A DNA stretch of 64,000 nt from Sandaracinus amylolyticus (lineage in GTDB: Bacteria > Myxococcota_A > Polyangia > Polyangiales > Sandaracinaceae). Location: the NCBI RefSeq assembly GCF_000737325.1, contig NZ_CP011125.1, positions 868,001 through 932,000 of the forward strand, read 5' to 3'. The notes under the pieces are model-generated. The model saw nothing but the letters and a program-made list of their open reading frames with translations. It did not search any database and was not told the origin of the DNA. Below, one piece after another: positions 46,306 through 55,600 of the stretch; within the stretch, counting starts at the first letter, position 1, and each line of letters opens with the position of its first letter. Made by a program: the position numbers and the translations under genes.

Positions 46306-47037
46306 ATGTTCCTGAAATCGCGCTGGCGCTCGGAGCGCTTGGGGGGCGAGGCCACGCTGGCTCGCTGGGGTCACTACGGACAACCGGTGCTCGTCTTCCC
46401 CACCGCGGGGGGCGACGCGGAGGAGATCGAGCGCTGGCAATTGATCCGCGCGCTCGAGCCGCTGATCACGGCCGGGAAGATCAAAGTCTACTCGTGCGAC
46501 TCGGTCGCCGGGCGCGTGTGGTTCGGGAAGGAGGGCACTCCCGAGCACCGCATGTGGATGATGAACCAGTACCACCAATACGTGAAACACGAGGTGGTCC
46601 CGGCGATCCGCATGGACTGCAAGAGCGACGACGTCGCGATCTGGGCGGCCGGCGCGTCGATCGGCGCGTTCCACTCGGTCGCTGCGGTGTGTCGCTTCCC
46701 GGATCTCTTCCACCGCGCGATCGCGATGAGCGGCACGTACGACCTGATGCGCTTCAGCGAGGCGCAGCAGTACAGCGAGCACTATTTCGTCAGCTCGCCG
46801 CTGCAGTTCGTGCCGACGCTCGAGGGCCTCCACCTCGACGTGCTGAAGCAGCGCTTCGTGCTGCTCGCGACGGGCGCGGGACGCGCGGAGAACGTCGGAG
46901 AGAGCTGGGCGATGGCGAACGTGCTCGGCGCCAAGGGCATCCCCAACCGCGTCGACGACTGGGGCCCCGACTGGCACCACGACTGGCCCACGTGGCGGGT
47001 GATGCTGCCCAAGTACCTCGAGGAGGCGCTGCGATGA
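46306..47037 (+). CDS. esterase D-like alpha/beta hydrolase
   Basis: 243 residues. The nucleophile elbow GASIGAFHSV (Ser) follows a beta-alpha pattern, with PVLVFPTAGGDAEEI at the oxyanion region and DWHHDWPTWRVMLP giving the catalytic His. This is the small esterase group often found near amidoligase genes. It overlaps the GCS2-CBS gene by ATGA at 47034-47037, so both are made together. No signal peptide. Confidence 0.82.
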   Translation: MFLKSRWRSERLGGEATLARWGHYGQPVLVFPTAGGDAEEIERWQLIRALEPLITAGKIKVYSCDSVAGRVWFGKEGTPEHRMWMMNQYHQYVKHEVVPAIRMDCKSDDVAIWAAGASIGAFHSVAAVCRFPDLFHRAIAMSGTYDLMRFSEAQQYSEHYFVSSPLQFVPTLEGLHLDVLKQRFVLLATGAGRAENVGESWAMANVLGAKGIPNRVDDWGPDWHHDWPTWRVMLPKYLEEALR

Positions 47038-48971
47038 ACGAGACGCGCACGCACAAGAAGGTCGAGGGCGAGCTCGAGGGCGAAGCGCGCCGCCAATTCA
47101 CGCGCGCGCTCCTCACCGATCTGCGCGCGCTCGAGCGCATGCTCGAGTCCGGCGCGTTCGAGACCGGCGTGCCGCGCATCGGCGCGGAGCAGGAGCTCTT
47201 CCTCGTCGACCGCAGCTATCACCCCGCGCCCGGCGCGATGAAGGTGATGGAGCGCATCGACGATCCGCACTTCACGACCGAGCTCGGCCTCTTCAACCTC
47301 GAGATGAACGCGGACCCGCAGCCCTTCGCGGGCGATGGCCTCGCGAAGATGGAAGCGCAGCTGGTGCACCTCTTCGAGAAGGTGCGCGGCGTGACCGATC
47401 AGCTCGACATGATGCCGGTGCTGATCGGCATCCTGCCGACGATCCGGAAGAACGATCTCGGCATCGAGAACATGGTGCCGAGCCCGCGTTATCTCGCGCT
47501 CAACCGCGCGATGACCGCGGCGCGCGGCGACGCGTACGACTTCGCGATCAAGGGGATCGACGAGCTCATCGTCAAGCACGACTCGGTCATGGTCGAGGCC
47601 TGCAACGCGAGCTTCCAGGTGCACCTGCAGGTGGACCCGAAGGACTTCGCGCGCCTCTACAACATCGCGCAGGTGCTCGCGGCGCCGGCGCTCTCGGTCG
47701 CAACGAATTCGCCGGTGCTCTTCGGTCGTCGGCTCTGGGCCGAGACGCGCATCGCGCTCTTCGAGCAAGCCGTCGACACGCGCCACAAGGGCCATCACCT
47801 GCGCGAGGCGCAGGCGCGCGTGAACTTCGGCAAGCGCTGGGTGCGCAGCAGCATCCTCGAGATCTACAAGGAAGACGTCGCGCGCTTCCGCACGCTGGTC
47901 GGCACCGATCTCGACGAGAACGCGCTCGAGACGTTCGAGCGCGGCGAGGTCCCGCAGCTCAAGGCGCTGCGCCTCCACAACGGCACCGTCTATCGGTGGA
48001 ACCGCGCGTGTTACGGCATCGGGCCGAACGGCAAGCCGCACCTGCGCATCGAGCTGCGCGTGCTGCCCTCGGGCCCGAGCATCCCCGACGAGATCGCGAC
48101 GGCCGCGTTCTGGCTCGGCCTGATGAGCGAGCTCGGCGCGCAGGAGGAGGACATCACGCAGCGCATGGAGTTCGATCATGCGCACGCGAACCTCTACGCC
48201 GCGGCGCAGAACGGGCTCGGCGCGCGCTTCACCTGGCTCGACGGCGAAGAAGTGCTCGCGCAGCCGCTGGTGCTCGATCGACTGCTCCCGATGGCGAGCG
48301 ACGGCCTCGCGCGCGCCGGCGTGAACCCCGAGGACGCGTCGCGCTACCTCGGCATCGTCGAGCAGCGCGTGCGCACGATGCGCACCGGCGCGCGCTGGAT
48401 CATGCAGTCGCTCGGCGAGATGAAGCAGCGCGGATCGAGCGGGGAGCGCTTCACCGCGATCGTCGCGGCGACGGTCGCGCGGCAGAAGACCGGGCGTACG
48501 GTCGCGGAGTGGGAGCGCGCGCGGCTCGACGAGATCGGCAGCGCGAAGACGAGCTACCACCGCGTCTCGCAGTACATGACGACCGACATCTTCACCGTGC
48601 AGGCCGACGACGCGGTGGAGCTCGTCGCCGACCTCATGGGCTGGGAGCGCATCCGCCACGTGCCGGTCGAGGACGGCAAGGGTCGCCTCGTCGGGCTCGT
48701 CAGCTATCGCGCGGTGCTGCGCTACTTCAACGAGCGCGAGAAGGAAGGCGTGCGCGCCGACAGCGCGTCCACGCCGGTGAGCGACATCATGCGTCGCGAC
48801 GTGATCACGGTGACGCCCGACACGCCGACGCTCGAGGCGATCGCGCTGATGCGGCGCTATCGCATCGGGTGCCTGCCGGTCGTGCAGGACGGACACCTCG
48901 TCGCGGTGCTGAGCGAAGAGGACTTCATGGGCATCGCCGCCCAGCTCCTCGAAGAGAAGCTGGGCGGGTAG
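47034..48971 (+). CDS. GCS2-type glutamate-cysteine ligase-like enzyme fused to a CBS pair
   Basis: About 645 residues. The N-terminal 470 residues are GCS2-like: PRIGAEQELFLVD (Glu metal ligands), LGLFNLEMNADPQPF, EACNASFQVHLQVDP and LRIELRVLPSGPS. The C-terminal 130 residues are two CBS domains (MTTDIFTVQADDAVELVADLMGW and MRRDVITVTPDTPTLEAIALMRRY), which bind adenyl ligands and may sense energy state. GCS2 enzymes form an amide between a Glu gamma-carboxyl and an amine; the actual acceptor is unknown. The bsh genes 25 kb away use another route to a thiol. Coupled to the esterase. Confidence 0.88.
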   Translation: MNETRTHKKVEGELEGEARRQFTRALLTDLRALERMLESGAFETGVPRIGAEQELFLVDRSYHPAPGAMKVMERIDDPHFTTELGLFNLEMNADPQPFAGDGLAKMEAQLVHLFEKVRGVTDQLDMMPVLIGILPTIRKNDLGIENMVPSPRYLALNRAMTAARGDAYDFAIKGIDELIVKHDSVMVEACNASFQVHLQVDPKDFARLYNIAQVLAAPALSVATNSPVLFGRRLWAETRIALFEQAVDTRHKGHHLREAQARVNFGKRWVRSSILEIYKEDVARFRTLVGTDLDENALETFERGEVPQLKALRLHNGTVYRWNRACYGIGPNGKPHLRIELRVLPSGPSIPDEIATAAFWLGLMSELGAQEEDITQRMEFDHAHANLYAAAQNGLGARFTWLDGEEVLAQPLVLDRLLPMASDGLARAGVNPEDASRYLGIVEQRVRTMRTGARWIMQSLGEMKQRGSSGERFTAIVAATVARQKTGRTVAEWERARLDEIGSAKTSYHRVSQYMTTDIFTVQADDAVELVADLMGWERIRHVPVEDGKGRLVGLVSYRAVLRYFNEREKEGVRADSASTPVSDIMRRDVITVTPDTPTLEAIALMRRYRIGCLPVVQDGHLVAVLSEEDFMGIAAQLLEEKLGG

Positions 48972-48981
48972 GGCGCGTCGA

Positions 48982-50403
48982 TCAGGGATCGCACGCGCCC
49001 GCGAACGGGCGCGCGAGCACCGAGCTGCGCGTCGGCGAGCTGCGACGCACCCACGCCGCGGCGTGATGCGCGGTGGCGCCGGTGCCCGTGGTCACGAGCT
49101 GCGCGTCGACGATCTCCTCACCGTCGGCCGCGGTGTCGAGCACGAGCGCACGCCCGCCCCCAGGCGCGTCCCACGGCACGCGCGAAGGACGCAGCGCGCG
49201 CAGCACGACCTGATCGTTCCCGCCGTCGCGCGCCTCGACCGAGAGCACGAGCGGCATCGTCGCGTTGCTCATCACGATGCGCACGACGCTGACGACCGCG
49301 CCGTCGGTCCGCACGTCGACGCTCTCGCCCATCGCGTCGCACCGGCCGCCGTCGCAGTGCACCGGAACGATGCGGATTCGATCGCCGGCGCCGAAGGCCA
49401 TCAGGAGGTCGTCCGCGTCGATCACGGCGAGCGCGGCGTCGGTGGTGCGTCCCGGCGTGTCGATCCCGCCGGGGAGCGTGCTCTCCTCGTCGGACTTCCA
49501 GAACATCACGCGCCCGCGATCCGCGGTCGAGACCGCGACGAACCCGTTCGCGTGCGGGATGTGGGTGATCGGGTCCGCGGTCAGCCCGGTGATCGTCGCG
49601 TCGACCTGGCGGTTCGCGTACGCGTCCTCGACGCTCGTCAGCCCGGTGGGCCCCGCGGCGGTCCCGACGCGCGCGACGAAGCGACGACCGAGCCCGCTGG
49701 CGACGTCGGTCGCGACCAGCGGTCCGTACAGGATCTCGGGCGCGGTCACGCCGCGGCAGCCCTCCATCGCGCTGTGGCGCGGCACGGTGCTCTCGCTCCA
49801 GCGCACGAACTGCCAATCCGTCGACGTCGGTCGGCCCTCGAGATAGCCGAGCAGCACGCTGCCGCCGCCATCGTCGCGGAACGTGCCGCCGAGCGGCAGG
49901 AACTCACCGGAGCAGGGATCACCCTGCGCGTCGTCGATCGAGCGCGTCTCGATCGTGTTGCCCGAGAGCTCGAAGCGATGCCACTCGCTCGCGACGCCGA
50001 TCTCGTTGCCGAACGTCGCGACGTGCACCAGCGGCGGCCCCGCCGCGCGGGTGCCGAACGCGAGCGCGATCTGCGCGCGGACGTTCGCGCTCTCGCGCAC
50101 CGCGCGCGTGTCCGACTCGGGCGTCGCGCAGAACTGGCAGCGCTGGTTCACGCACTGCACGAGGCCGACCGCGCCGCACTCGGCGGACGTCGTGCACTCG
50201 GGCGGAGGCGGCGGGCCGGCGTCGGTGCCGCCGTCCGCATCACCGCCGTCGGTCGGCTCGTCCGACGCGTCGATCGCCGCGTCCACGGGGCCGCCGTCCA
50301 TGCCGCCGCCACCGCCGACGTGATCGTCGGCGCTGAAGAGGAGCCCGCATCCCGGCAGCGCCGCGAGCGCGAGCGCCGCGAGCATCACCATCGCGCGCTT
50401 CAC
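48982..50403 (-). CDS. lipoprotein of unknown function
   Basis: 473 residues from a GTG overlapping the TPR gene's stop (GTGA). Lipobox ALPGC, then a Gly/Asp linker with DAAIDASDEPTDGGDADGG, and a small Cys cluster. The rest is a beta-rich body of repeated blades (for example FVAVSTADRGRVMFW, LMAFGAGDRIRIVPV) that might be a propeller. No family recognised. Convergent with the GCS2 gene, 10 bp apart. Confidence 0.7.
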   Translation of the reverse strand: MKRAMVMLAALALAALPGCGLLFSADDHVGGGGGMDGGPVDAAIDASDEPTDGGDADGGTDAGPPPPPECTTSAECGAVGLVQCVNQRCQFCATPESDTRAVRESANVRAQIALAFGTRAAGPPLVHVATFGNEIGVASEWHRFELSGNTIETRSIDDAQGDPCSGEFLPLGGTFRDDGGGSVLLGYLEGRPTSTDWQFVRWSESTVPRHSAMEGCRGVTAPEILYGPLVATDVASGLGRRFVARVGTAAGPTGLTSVEDAYANRQVDATITGLTADPITHIPHANGFVAVSTADRGRVMFWKSDEESTLPGGIDTPGRTTDAALAVIDADDLLMAFGAGDRIRIVPVHCDGGRCDAMGESVDVRTDGAVVSVVRIVMSNATMPLVLSVEARDGGNDQVVLRALRPSRVPWDAPGGGRALVLDTAADGEEIVDAQLVTTGTGATAHHAAAWVRRSSPTRSSVLARPFAGACDP

Positions 50404-51167
50404 AGCGCACCTCCGATCTGCACGCCTGCGACGCTCGGTCCGATCATCGGCGCGATCGCGACCGGCGCCTCCTCGGTCGTCGCCAGGTCGATCGCGAGCA
50501 GCGTCCCGCCCGCGGCCGCGAGCACCAACCCGATCGCGAGCGTCACGTCGGCGGTCGTCGTCAGCGTGCGCAGCGTCGACACGTCGTCCTCGGTGCAGGT
50601 GCGGCCCGCGTTCTCACCGCACGAGTCGGCGAGCGACGAGTCCTCCGCGGCCGCGAGCCCGCCGGTGATCGCGAACACGAGCAGCGACGCGCCGCCGGCG
50701 GCGAGCCCCGCGATCCCGATCACGCCGAGCGTGCCGATGCCTTCGTCGGGCGGCGGCGTGATCGGCGTCGTCTCGCGCTCGCGCGCGGCGCGCGCTTCGT
50801 CCTCGCGCGCGAGCTCGGCCGCGCGCTCTCGCAGGTTCGCGATGCGCGTCTCGAAGTTGGCGCGCGCCTCGGCGTCGAGCTCGGTGGACGCCGCGACGAA
50901 CGCCTCGAGGCGATCCGCGGCATCGCCGGGACGTCCGAGCCGCTCGAGCGTGAGATAGATGTTGTAGAGCAGCTGCGTGCGATGGCTGAGCTCGTACGCG
51001 GCCTCGAACTCGCGCAGCGCAGCGTCGTACTCGCCGCGCTCGAAGTAGAGCCGGCCCGACTCGAAGTGCGTGCGCGCTTGTTCGTCGGCGGGGGTCTGGG
51101 CGTGCGCGGAGGCCGCGATCGTCGCGATGGTGAGCGCGACGAGGCCCGAGATCATCAGGCGAAGCAT
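50400..51167 (-). CDS. TPR-containing periplasmic protein with two membrane segments
   Basis: About 255 residues from ATG 51167. A signal peptide ends AASAHA|Q; TPR-like helices follow (25-130, HFESGRLYFERGEYDAALREFEAAYEL). Two hydrophobic segments near 148-175 and 210-230 (IGTLGVIGIAGLAAGGASLLVF, VTLAIGLVLAAAGGTLLAI) flank a small Cys pair. It is coupled to the lipoprotein at 48982-50403, so they probably act together. Such TPR-TM proteins are common in myxobacteria and uncharacterised. Confidence 0.78.
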   Translation of the reverse strand: MLRLMISGLVALTIATIAASAHAQTPADEQARTHFESGRLYFERGEYDAALREFEAAYELSHRTQLLYNIYLTLERLGRPGDAADRLEAFVAASTELDAEARANFETRIANLRERAAELAREDEARAARERETTPITPPPDEGIGTLGVIGIAGLAAGGASLLVFAITGGLAAAEDSSLADSCGENAGRTCTEDDVSTLRTLTTTADVTLAIGLVLAAAGGTLLAIDLATTEEAPVAIAPMIGPSVAGVQIGGAL

Positions 51168-51292
51168 CGCCGGAGGTGTCTCACGAAGCCCTGCGACGTT
51201 CAAACACGCTGCGCGCGGCGCGATCTCGCGCGGCGGTGCGCGATGTAAGTGCGCGAATTCACGCGGTTTCGTAGCGCGGGCGGCCGACGGAT

Positions 51293-51308
51293 CGAGCGAC
51301 CTCGCTCG
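51293..51308. promoter_or_regulatory. short dyad upstream of the aspartoacylase-like gene
   Basis: CGAGCGA, two bases, then TCGCTCG. The right arm equals the loop of the larger dyad at 51316-51348, so the left arm could pair with either, an arrangement that could permit alternative structures. Confidence 0.4.
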
Positions 51309-51315
51309 TCGCGGT

Positions 51316-51348
51316 GGCGATCGTCACGTCGCTCGCGTGACGATCGCC
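51316..51348. promoter_or_regulatory. 13-bp perfect inverted repeat
   Basis: GGCGATCGTCACG and CGTGACGATCGCC surround a 7-base loop TCGCTCG, 28 bp before the ATG at 51377. A stem of this length is unlikely by chance even at high GC. It could be an operator or a leader hairpin; there is no T tract. Confidence 0.55.
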
Positions 51349-51376
51349 GGCGAGCCGGTAGGCTGCGTCGACGTCG

Positions 51377-52543
51377 ATGGACACACCGCGCGCTCACTCG
51401 ACCACGGCTCCGCTCGCGGCGCGCGAGGTCGGTCGCCTCCGCGGCGCGAACGCGGGCCCCACGTTGATCTGTGTCGGCGGCATCCACGGCAACGAGCCCG
51501 CAGGCACGATCGCGAGCCGCCGCGTCCTCGATCGCCTCGAGGGCTCCTCGCACGCGATCCGCGGCGAGCTCGTCGCGTTCGCGGGCAACCTCGCGTCGCT
51601 GCGTCTGCGCCGTCGCTTCCAGGCGAAGGACCTCAATCGCCTGTGGACGCCGGCGCGGGTTCGCGAGCTGCGCGCGCGCCCCGATCGCAGCGCCGACGAC
51701 CCCGAGGACCTCGAGCAGCACGAGCTCCTCGAGGTGATCGAGGCCGCGATCCTCCGTGCGCGCGGCCCCGTCTACTTCATGGATCTGCACACGACGAGCG
51801 CCGCGGGGATCCCGTTCGTGCTCTTCGGCGACACGCTCCCGCAGCGCGCGTTCGCGCGCGCCTTCCCGCTGCCGATCGTCCTCGGGCTCGAGGAGCAGGT
51901 CGACGGCGTGATGAGCGAGTACTTCACGCACCACGGCTGCATCACGCTGACGATCGAGGGCGGACAGCACGACGATCCGGCCTCGATCGACAACCTCGAA
52001 GCGGCGATCTGGGTCGCGCTCGAGACGTCGCGGATGATCGCGTCGGACGGCTTCGCGCGCGAGCGCGAGCGCAGCCACGCGCTGCTCCACTCGCGCCGCG
52101 GGCACCTGCCGCGCGTGCTCGAGGTGATCGAGCGCCACGCGATCACACCCGCCGACGAGTTCGTGATGACGCCGGGCTTCGCGAACCTCGAGCGCGTGCG
52201 GCGCGGTCAGCTCCTCGCGCGCGATCGACGCGGAGAGATCCGCGCGCGCTCGGACGGGATGGTGATCCTCCCGCTCTACCAAGGGCTCGGCGACGACGGG
52301 TTCTTCTGGGGCCGCGAGGTGAGCGAGGCGCGCCTCGTCGCGAGCGAGCTGCTGCGCCGCGCGCGGCTCGATCGCGCGCTGCCGCTGCTGCCCGGCGTGC
52401 GACGCGATCCCACGCATCGCGACCGGCTGATCGTCGACACGCGCATCGCGCGCGCGTACCCGCTCGACGTGTTCCACGCGTTCGGGTACCGCCGCATCCG
52501 CCAGTGCGGCGCCGAGCTGACCGTCGGTCGGCAGCCCGGGTGA
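51377..52543 (+). CDS. succinylglutamate desuccinylase/aspartoacylase-family hydrolase
   Basis: 388 residues. The zinc site is complete: VGGIHGNEPAG (His and Glu) and YFMDLHTTSAAG (second His), with ITLTIEGGQH near the catalytic Glu. The family removes N-acyl groups from amino acids. The C-terminal 180 residues are an extra beta-rich domain (EFVMTPGFANLERVRRGQLLA). Its substrate could be an acyl-amino acid from the ligase genes nearby; that is inferred. Two dyads precede it. Confidence 0.85.
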   Translation: MDTPRAHSTTAPLAAREVGRLRGANAGPTLICVGGIHGNEPAGTIASRRVLDRLEGSSHAIRGELVAFAGNLASLRLRRRFQAKDLNRLWTPARVRELRARPDRSADDPEDLEQHELLEVIEAAILRARGPVYFMDLHTTSAAGIPFVLFGDTLPQRAFARAFPLPIVLGLEEQVDGVMSEYFTHHGCITLTIEGGQHDDPASIDNLEAAIWVALETSRMIASDGFARERERSHALLHSRRGHLPRVLEVIERHAITPADEFVMTPGFANLERVRRGQLLARDRRGEIRARSDGMVILPLYQGLGDDGFFWGREVSEARLVASELLRRARLDRALPLLPGVRRDPTHRDRLIVDTRIARAYPLDVFHAFGYRRIRQCGAELTVGRQPG

Positions 52544-52627
52544 GCTGACCGCGGGTCACAGCGCTGCTGAAATCGTCCGTGCGTTTTGCTTCCGGCGCGG
52601 ACGGCGTCGTGCAACGCTCCTCGTGGG

Positions 52628-55600
52628 ATGGCGCGACGGTTCGCGGATCGGTTCGAGCTGATCGAGCGCGCCGGCGAGGGCGGCATGGGCGAGGTGTGGA
52701 AAGCCCTCGACCACGAGACCGGGAGCCTCGTCGCGCTGAAGCGACTGCGCGGCACCGGGCGCGAGCAGGCGCGCTTCGAGCGCGAGGCGCGGCTGCTCGA
52801 GCAGGTCCGCCATCCGGCGCTCGTCGCGCACGTCGCGCACGGGATCGACGACGGCCGGCCGTACCTCGCGATGTCGTGGATCGAGGGCGAGTCGCTCGCG
52901 GCACGGCTCGCGCGCGCGCCGCTCTCGCTGGGCGACACGCTGCAGCTCGCACGGCGTGTCGCGTCGGCGCTCGCGGCGCTCCACGCGGTCGGCGCGGTGC
53001 ACCGCGACGTGAAGCCCGCGAACGTGATGCTGCCGCATGGCCGCGCGCAGGACGCGGTGCTGCTCGATCTCGGCATCGCGCGCGAGCGCGACGCGCCGCT
53101 CGTCACCGCGACGAACCTGATCCTCGGCACGATCGGCTATCTGTCGCCGGAGCAGGCGCGCTCCGAGCAGCACGTCGACGCGCGCGCCGACGTGTTCTCG
53201 CTCGGGTGCGTGCTCTTCGAGTGCGCGAGCGGCGAGCCGCTCTACGCCGCCGACAACGCGATCGCGATGCTCGCGCGCATGCTCGCGGAGACGCCGCGCC
53301 GCCTGCGCAGCGTGCGGCCCGAGGTGCCGGAGCCGCTCGACGACCTCGTCGCGTCGATGCTGGCGAGCGCGCCCGATGATCGACCCGCGGGCGGGGTGGC
53401 GGTGCTGCGCGCGCTCGACGAGATCGGGCCGCTCGATGCAGCCGTCGCGACGAGCCAGCCGCGCGCGCGGCCCGCGCTCTCGCGCAACGAGCAGCGCTTC
53501 TCGCTGGCCGCGTGGGTCGAGCTCGCGTCGCCGACGCCGCTGCGCGAGGGCGTCACGCTCGACGAGGTCGCGCTCGACGTCACGCTGCGCGACACCGCGT
53601 CGCGGCTGCGCGAGCTGGGCGCGGATCTCGTGCCGATCGGGCCGACGAGCGCGCTCGTGGTGGTCGAGCCGCGCGGGACCGTCGCCGATCAGGCGGAGCT
53701 CGCGGCGTCGGTGCTGTGCGATCTGTTGACGTCGCGTCCGTCGCTGCGCGCGGCGATGGCCGCGGGGCTCGCGACGACGAGCGCGGGCGTGCCGGCGGGC
53801 GAGGTGCTCGCGCGCGCGACGCGGCTCGCGCGCGGCACGAGCGCGGGGACGATCGCGCTCGACGACACGCTCGTCGAGCTGCTCGGCGCGCGCTTCGAGG
53901 TCGCGGGCCACGTGCTCGGACGCGCTCGGGAGCGCGCGGAGGCGACGCCGTTCATCGGTCGCGACAAGGAGCTCGCCACGATGGAGGCGATGCTCGCCGA
54001 GGTGATCGACGAGGGCGCGCCGCGCGGCGTGCTCGTCACCGCGGCGCCCGGCGTGGGCAAGTCGCGGCTCGGCCGCGAGCTCTCGACGCGGCTGCGGGCG
54101 CGTGGCGACGTGCGCGTGATCGAAGCGAGCGCGGAGGTGACGAGCGCGCGCTCGGTGAACGCGACGACGCGCGCGCTGGTGCGTGCCGCGGCCGGTCTGC
54201 CGCCCCACGCGCCGGGCGCACGCGTCGATCCGCGCGACGGCGATCGCCTCCGCGGATATCTGCGCTCGTTGCCGCTCGACGATGCGGAGCGCGTCGCGGA
54301 TCTGCTGTGCGATCTGATCGGAGCACCGCCGCGCGCGCCCGGGATCGTGCTCGCGGCGGCGCGCGGCGACGCGGAGCTCACGTCGCGCTGGACGCGTCGG
54401 AGCGTGCGCGAGTGGCTCGCGGCCGAGTGCGCACGCGCCCCCGTGGTGCTCGTGATCGAGGATCTGCACTGGGCCGACGAGGTGACGCTCGGTCACCTCG
54501 GAGACGCGCTGCGCGCGCGGCCGCCGTGCCCGTTGCTCGTCGTCGCGCTCGCGCGCCCCGAGGTGCGCGATCACCTGCGCACGCCGTGGCCTCACACGAC
54601 GCACCTCACGCTCAGCGAGCTCGGCGCGCGCGCGTCGGAGCGACTCGTGCGCGCGGCGCTCGGGCTCGAGACGTCGAACGAGACCATCTCGCGCATCGTG
54701 GAGCGCGCGGGGGGCAACCCGCTCTTCCTCGAGGAGCTCTCGCGGTTCGTGCGCGAGCGCCGCGCCGCGGCGGATCCGTCGGCGCCGAAGCGCAGGACGC
54801 TGCCGCCGACGGTCGCGGCGGTGCTGCACGCGCGTCTCGACGATCTGCCGGCCGATCGCCGCCGCGTGCTGCGCGCGGCGAGCGTGCTCGGCGATCGCTT
54901 CCTCGCCGAGGGTGTCGCGGCGATCACGGGCGAGAGCGTGACGATCGTCGAGCGCACGCTGCACGCGATCGCGTCGCGCGGGATGGTCGAGCGCACCGAC
55001 GAGGGCTGGGCGTTCTCGCACGCGCTGGTGCGCGAGGCCGCGTACGCGACCATGTCGCCCGACGACGCGCCGACCGCGCACGCACGCGCCGCGGACTGGC
55101 TCGAGGGGCGCGGCGATCCCGATCCGCGCGAGATGCTCGCGCACGTCGAGCGCGCGAAGGACGCGGAGCGCGAGGCGCAGTGGCTCCTGCGCGCGACCGC
55201 GCGGGCGTGGGATGCGGGCGCGGATCGCGAGACGTTCGAGCTCGCCGCGCGAGGTCTGGCGCGCGCGACGACCGACGAGGAGCGCGGCGCGTACGAGGCG
55301 TGGACCGCGGTGTCGTGCTTGTGGCGCGGTGAGCTCGAGCGCGGGCTCGAGCACGCGCGTCGCGCGGTGTCGATCGTGCCGCTCTCGCACCCGATCGCGT
55401 CGCTCGCGGTGGGCAGCGCGGTGTACCTCGCGGGAGTGTCCGGGGATCTGCAGACCGTCGCGCTGATCACGCAGGCGTGGATCGCGCAGGGTGCGGTGCC
55501 GAGCGGCAGGCAGGGCGGCATCGCGCTGGTCGGCATCCTGATCGCGCTCGATCACGCCGGGGCGACCGACGTCGCGCGCGGCGTGCTCGAGCGCGCGATG

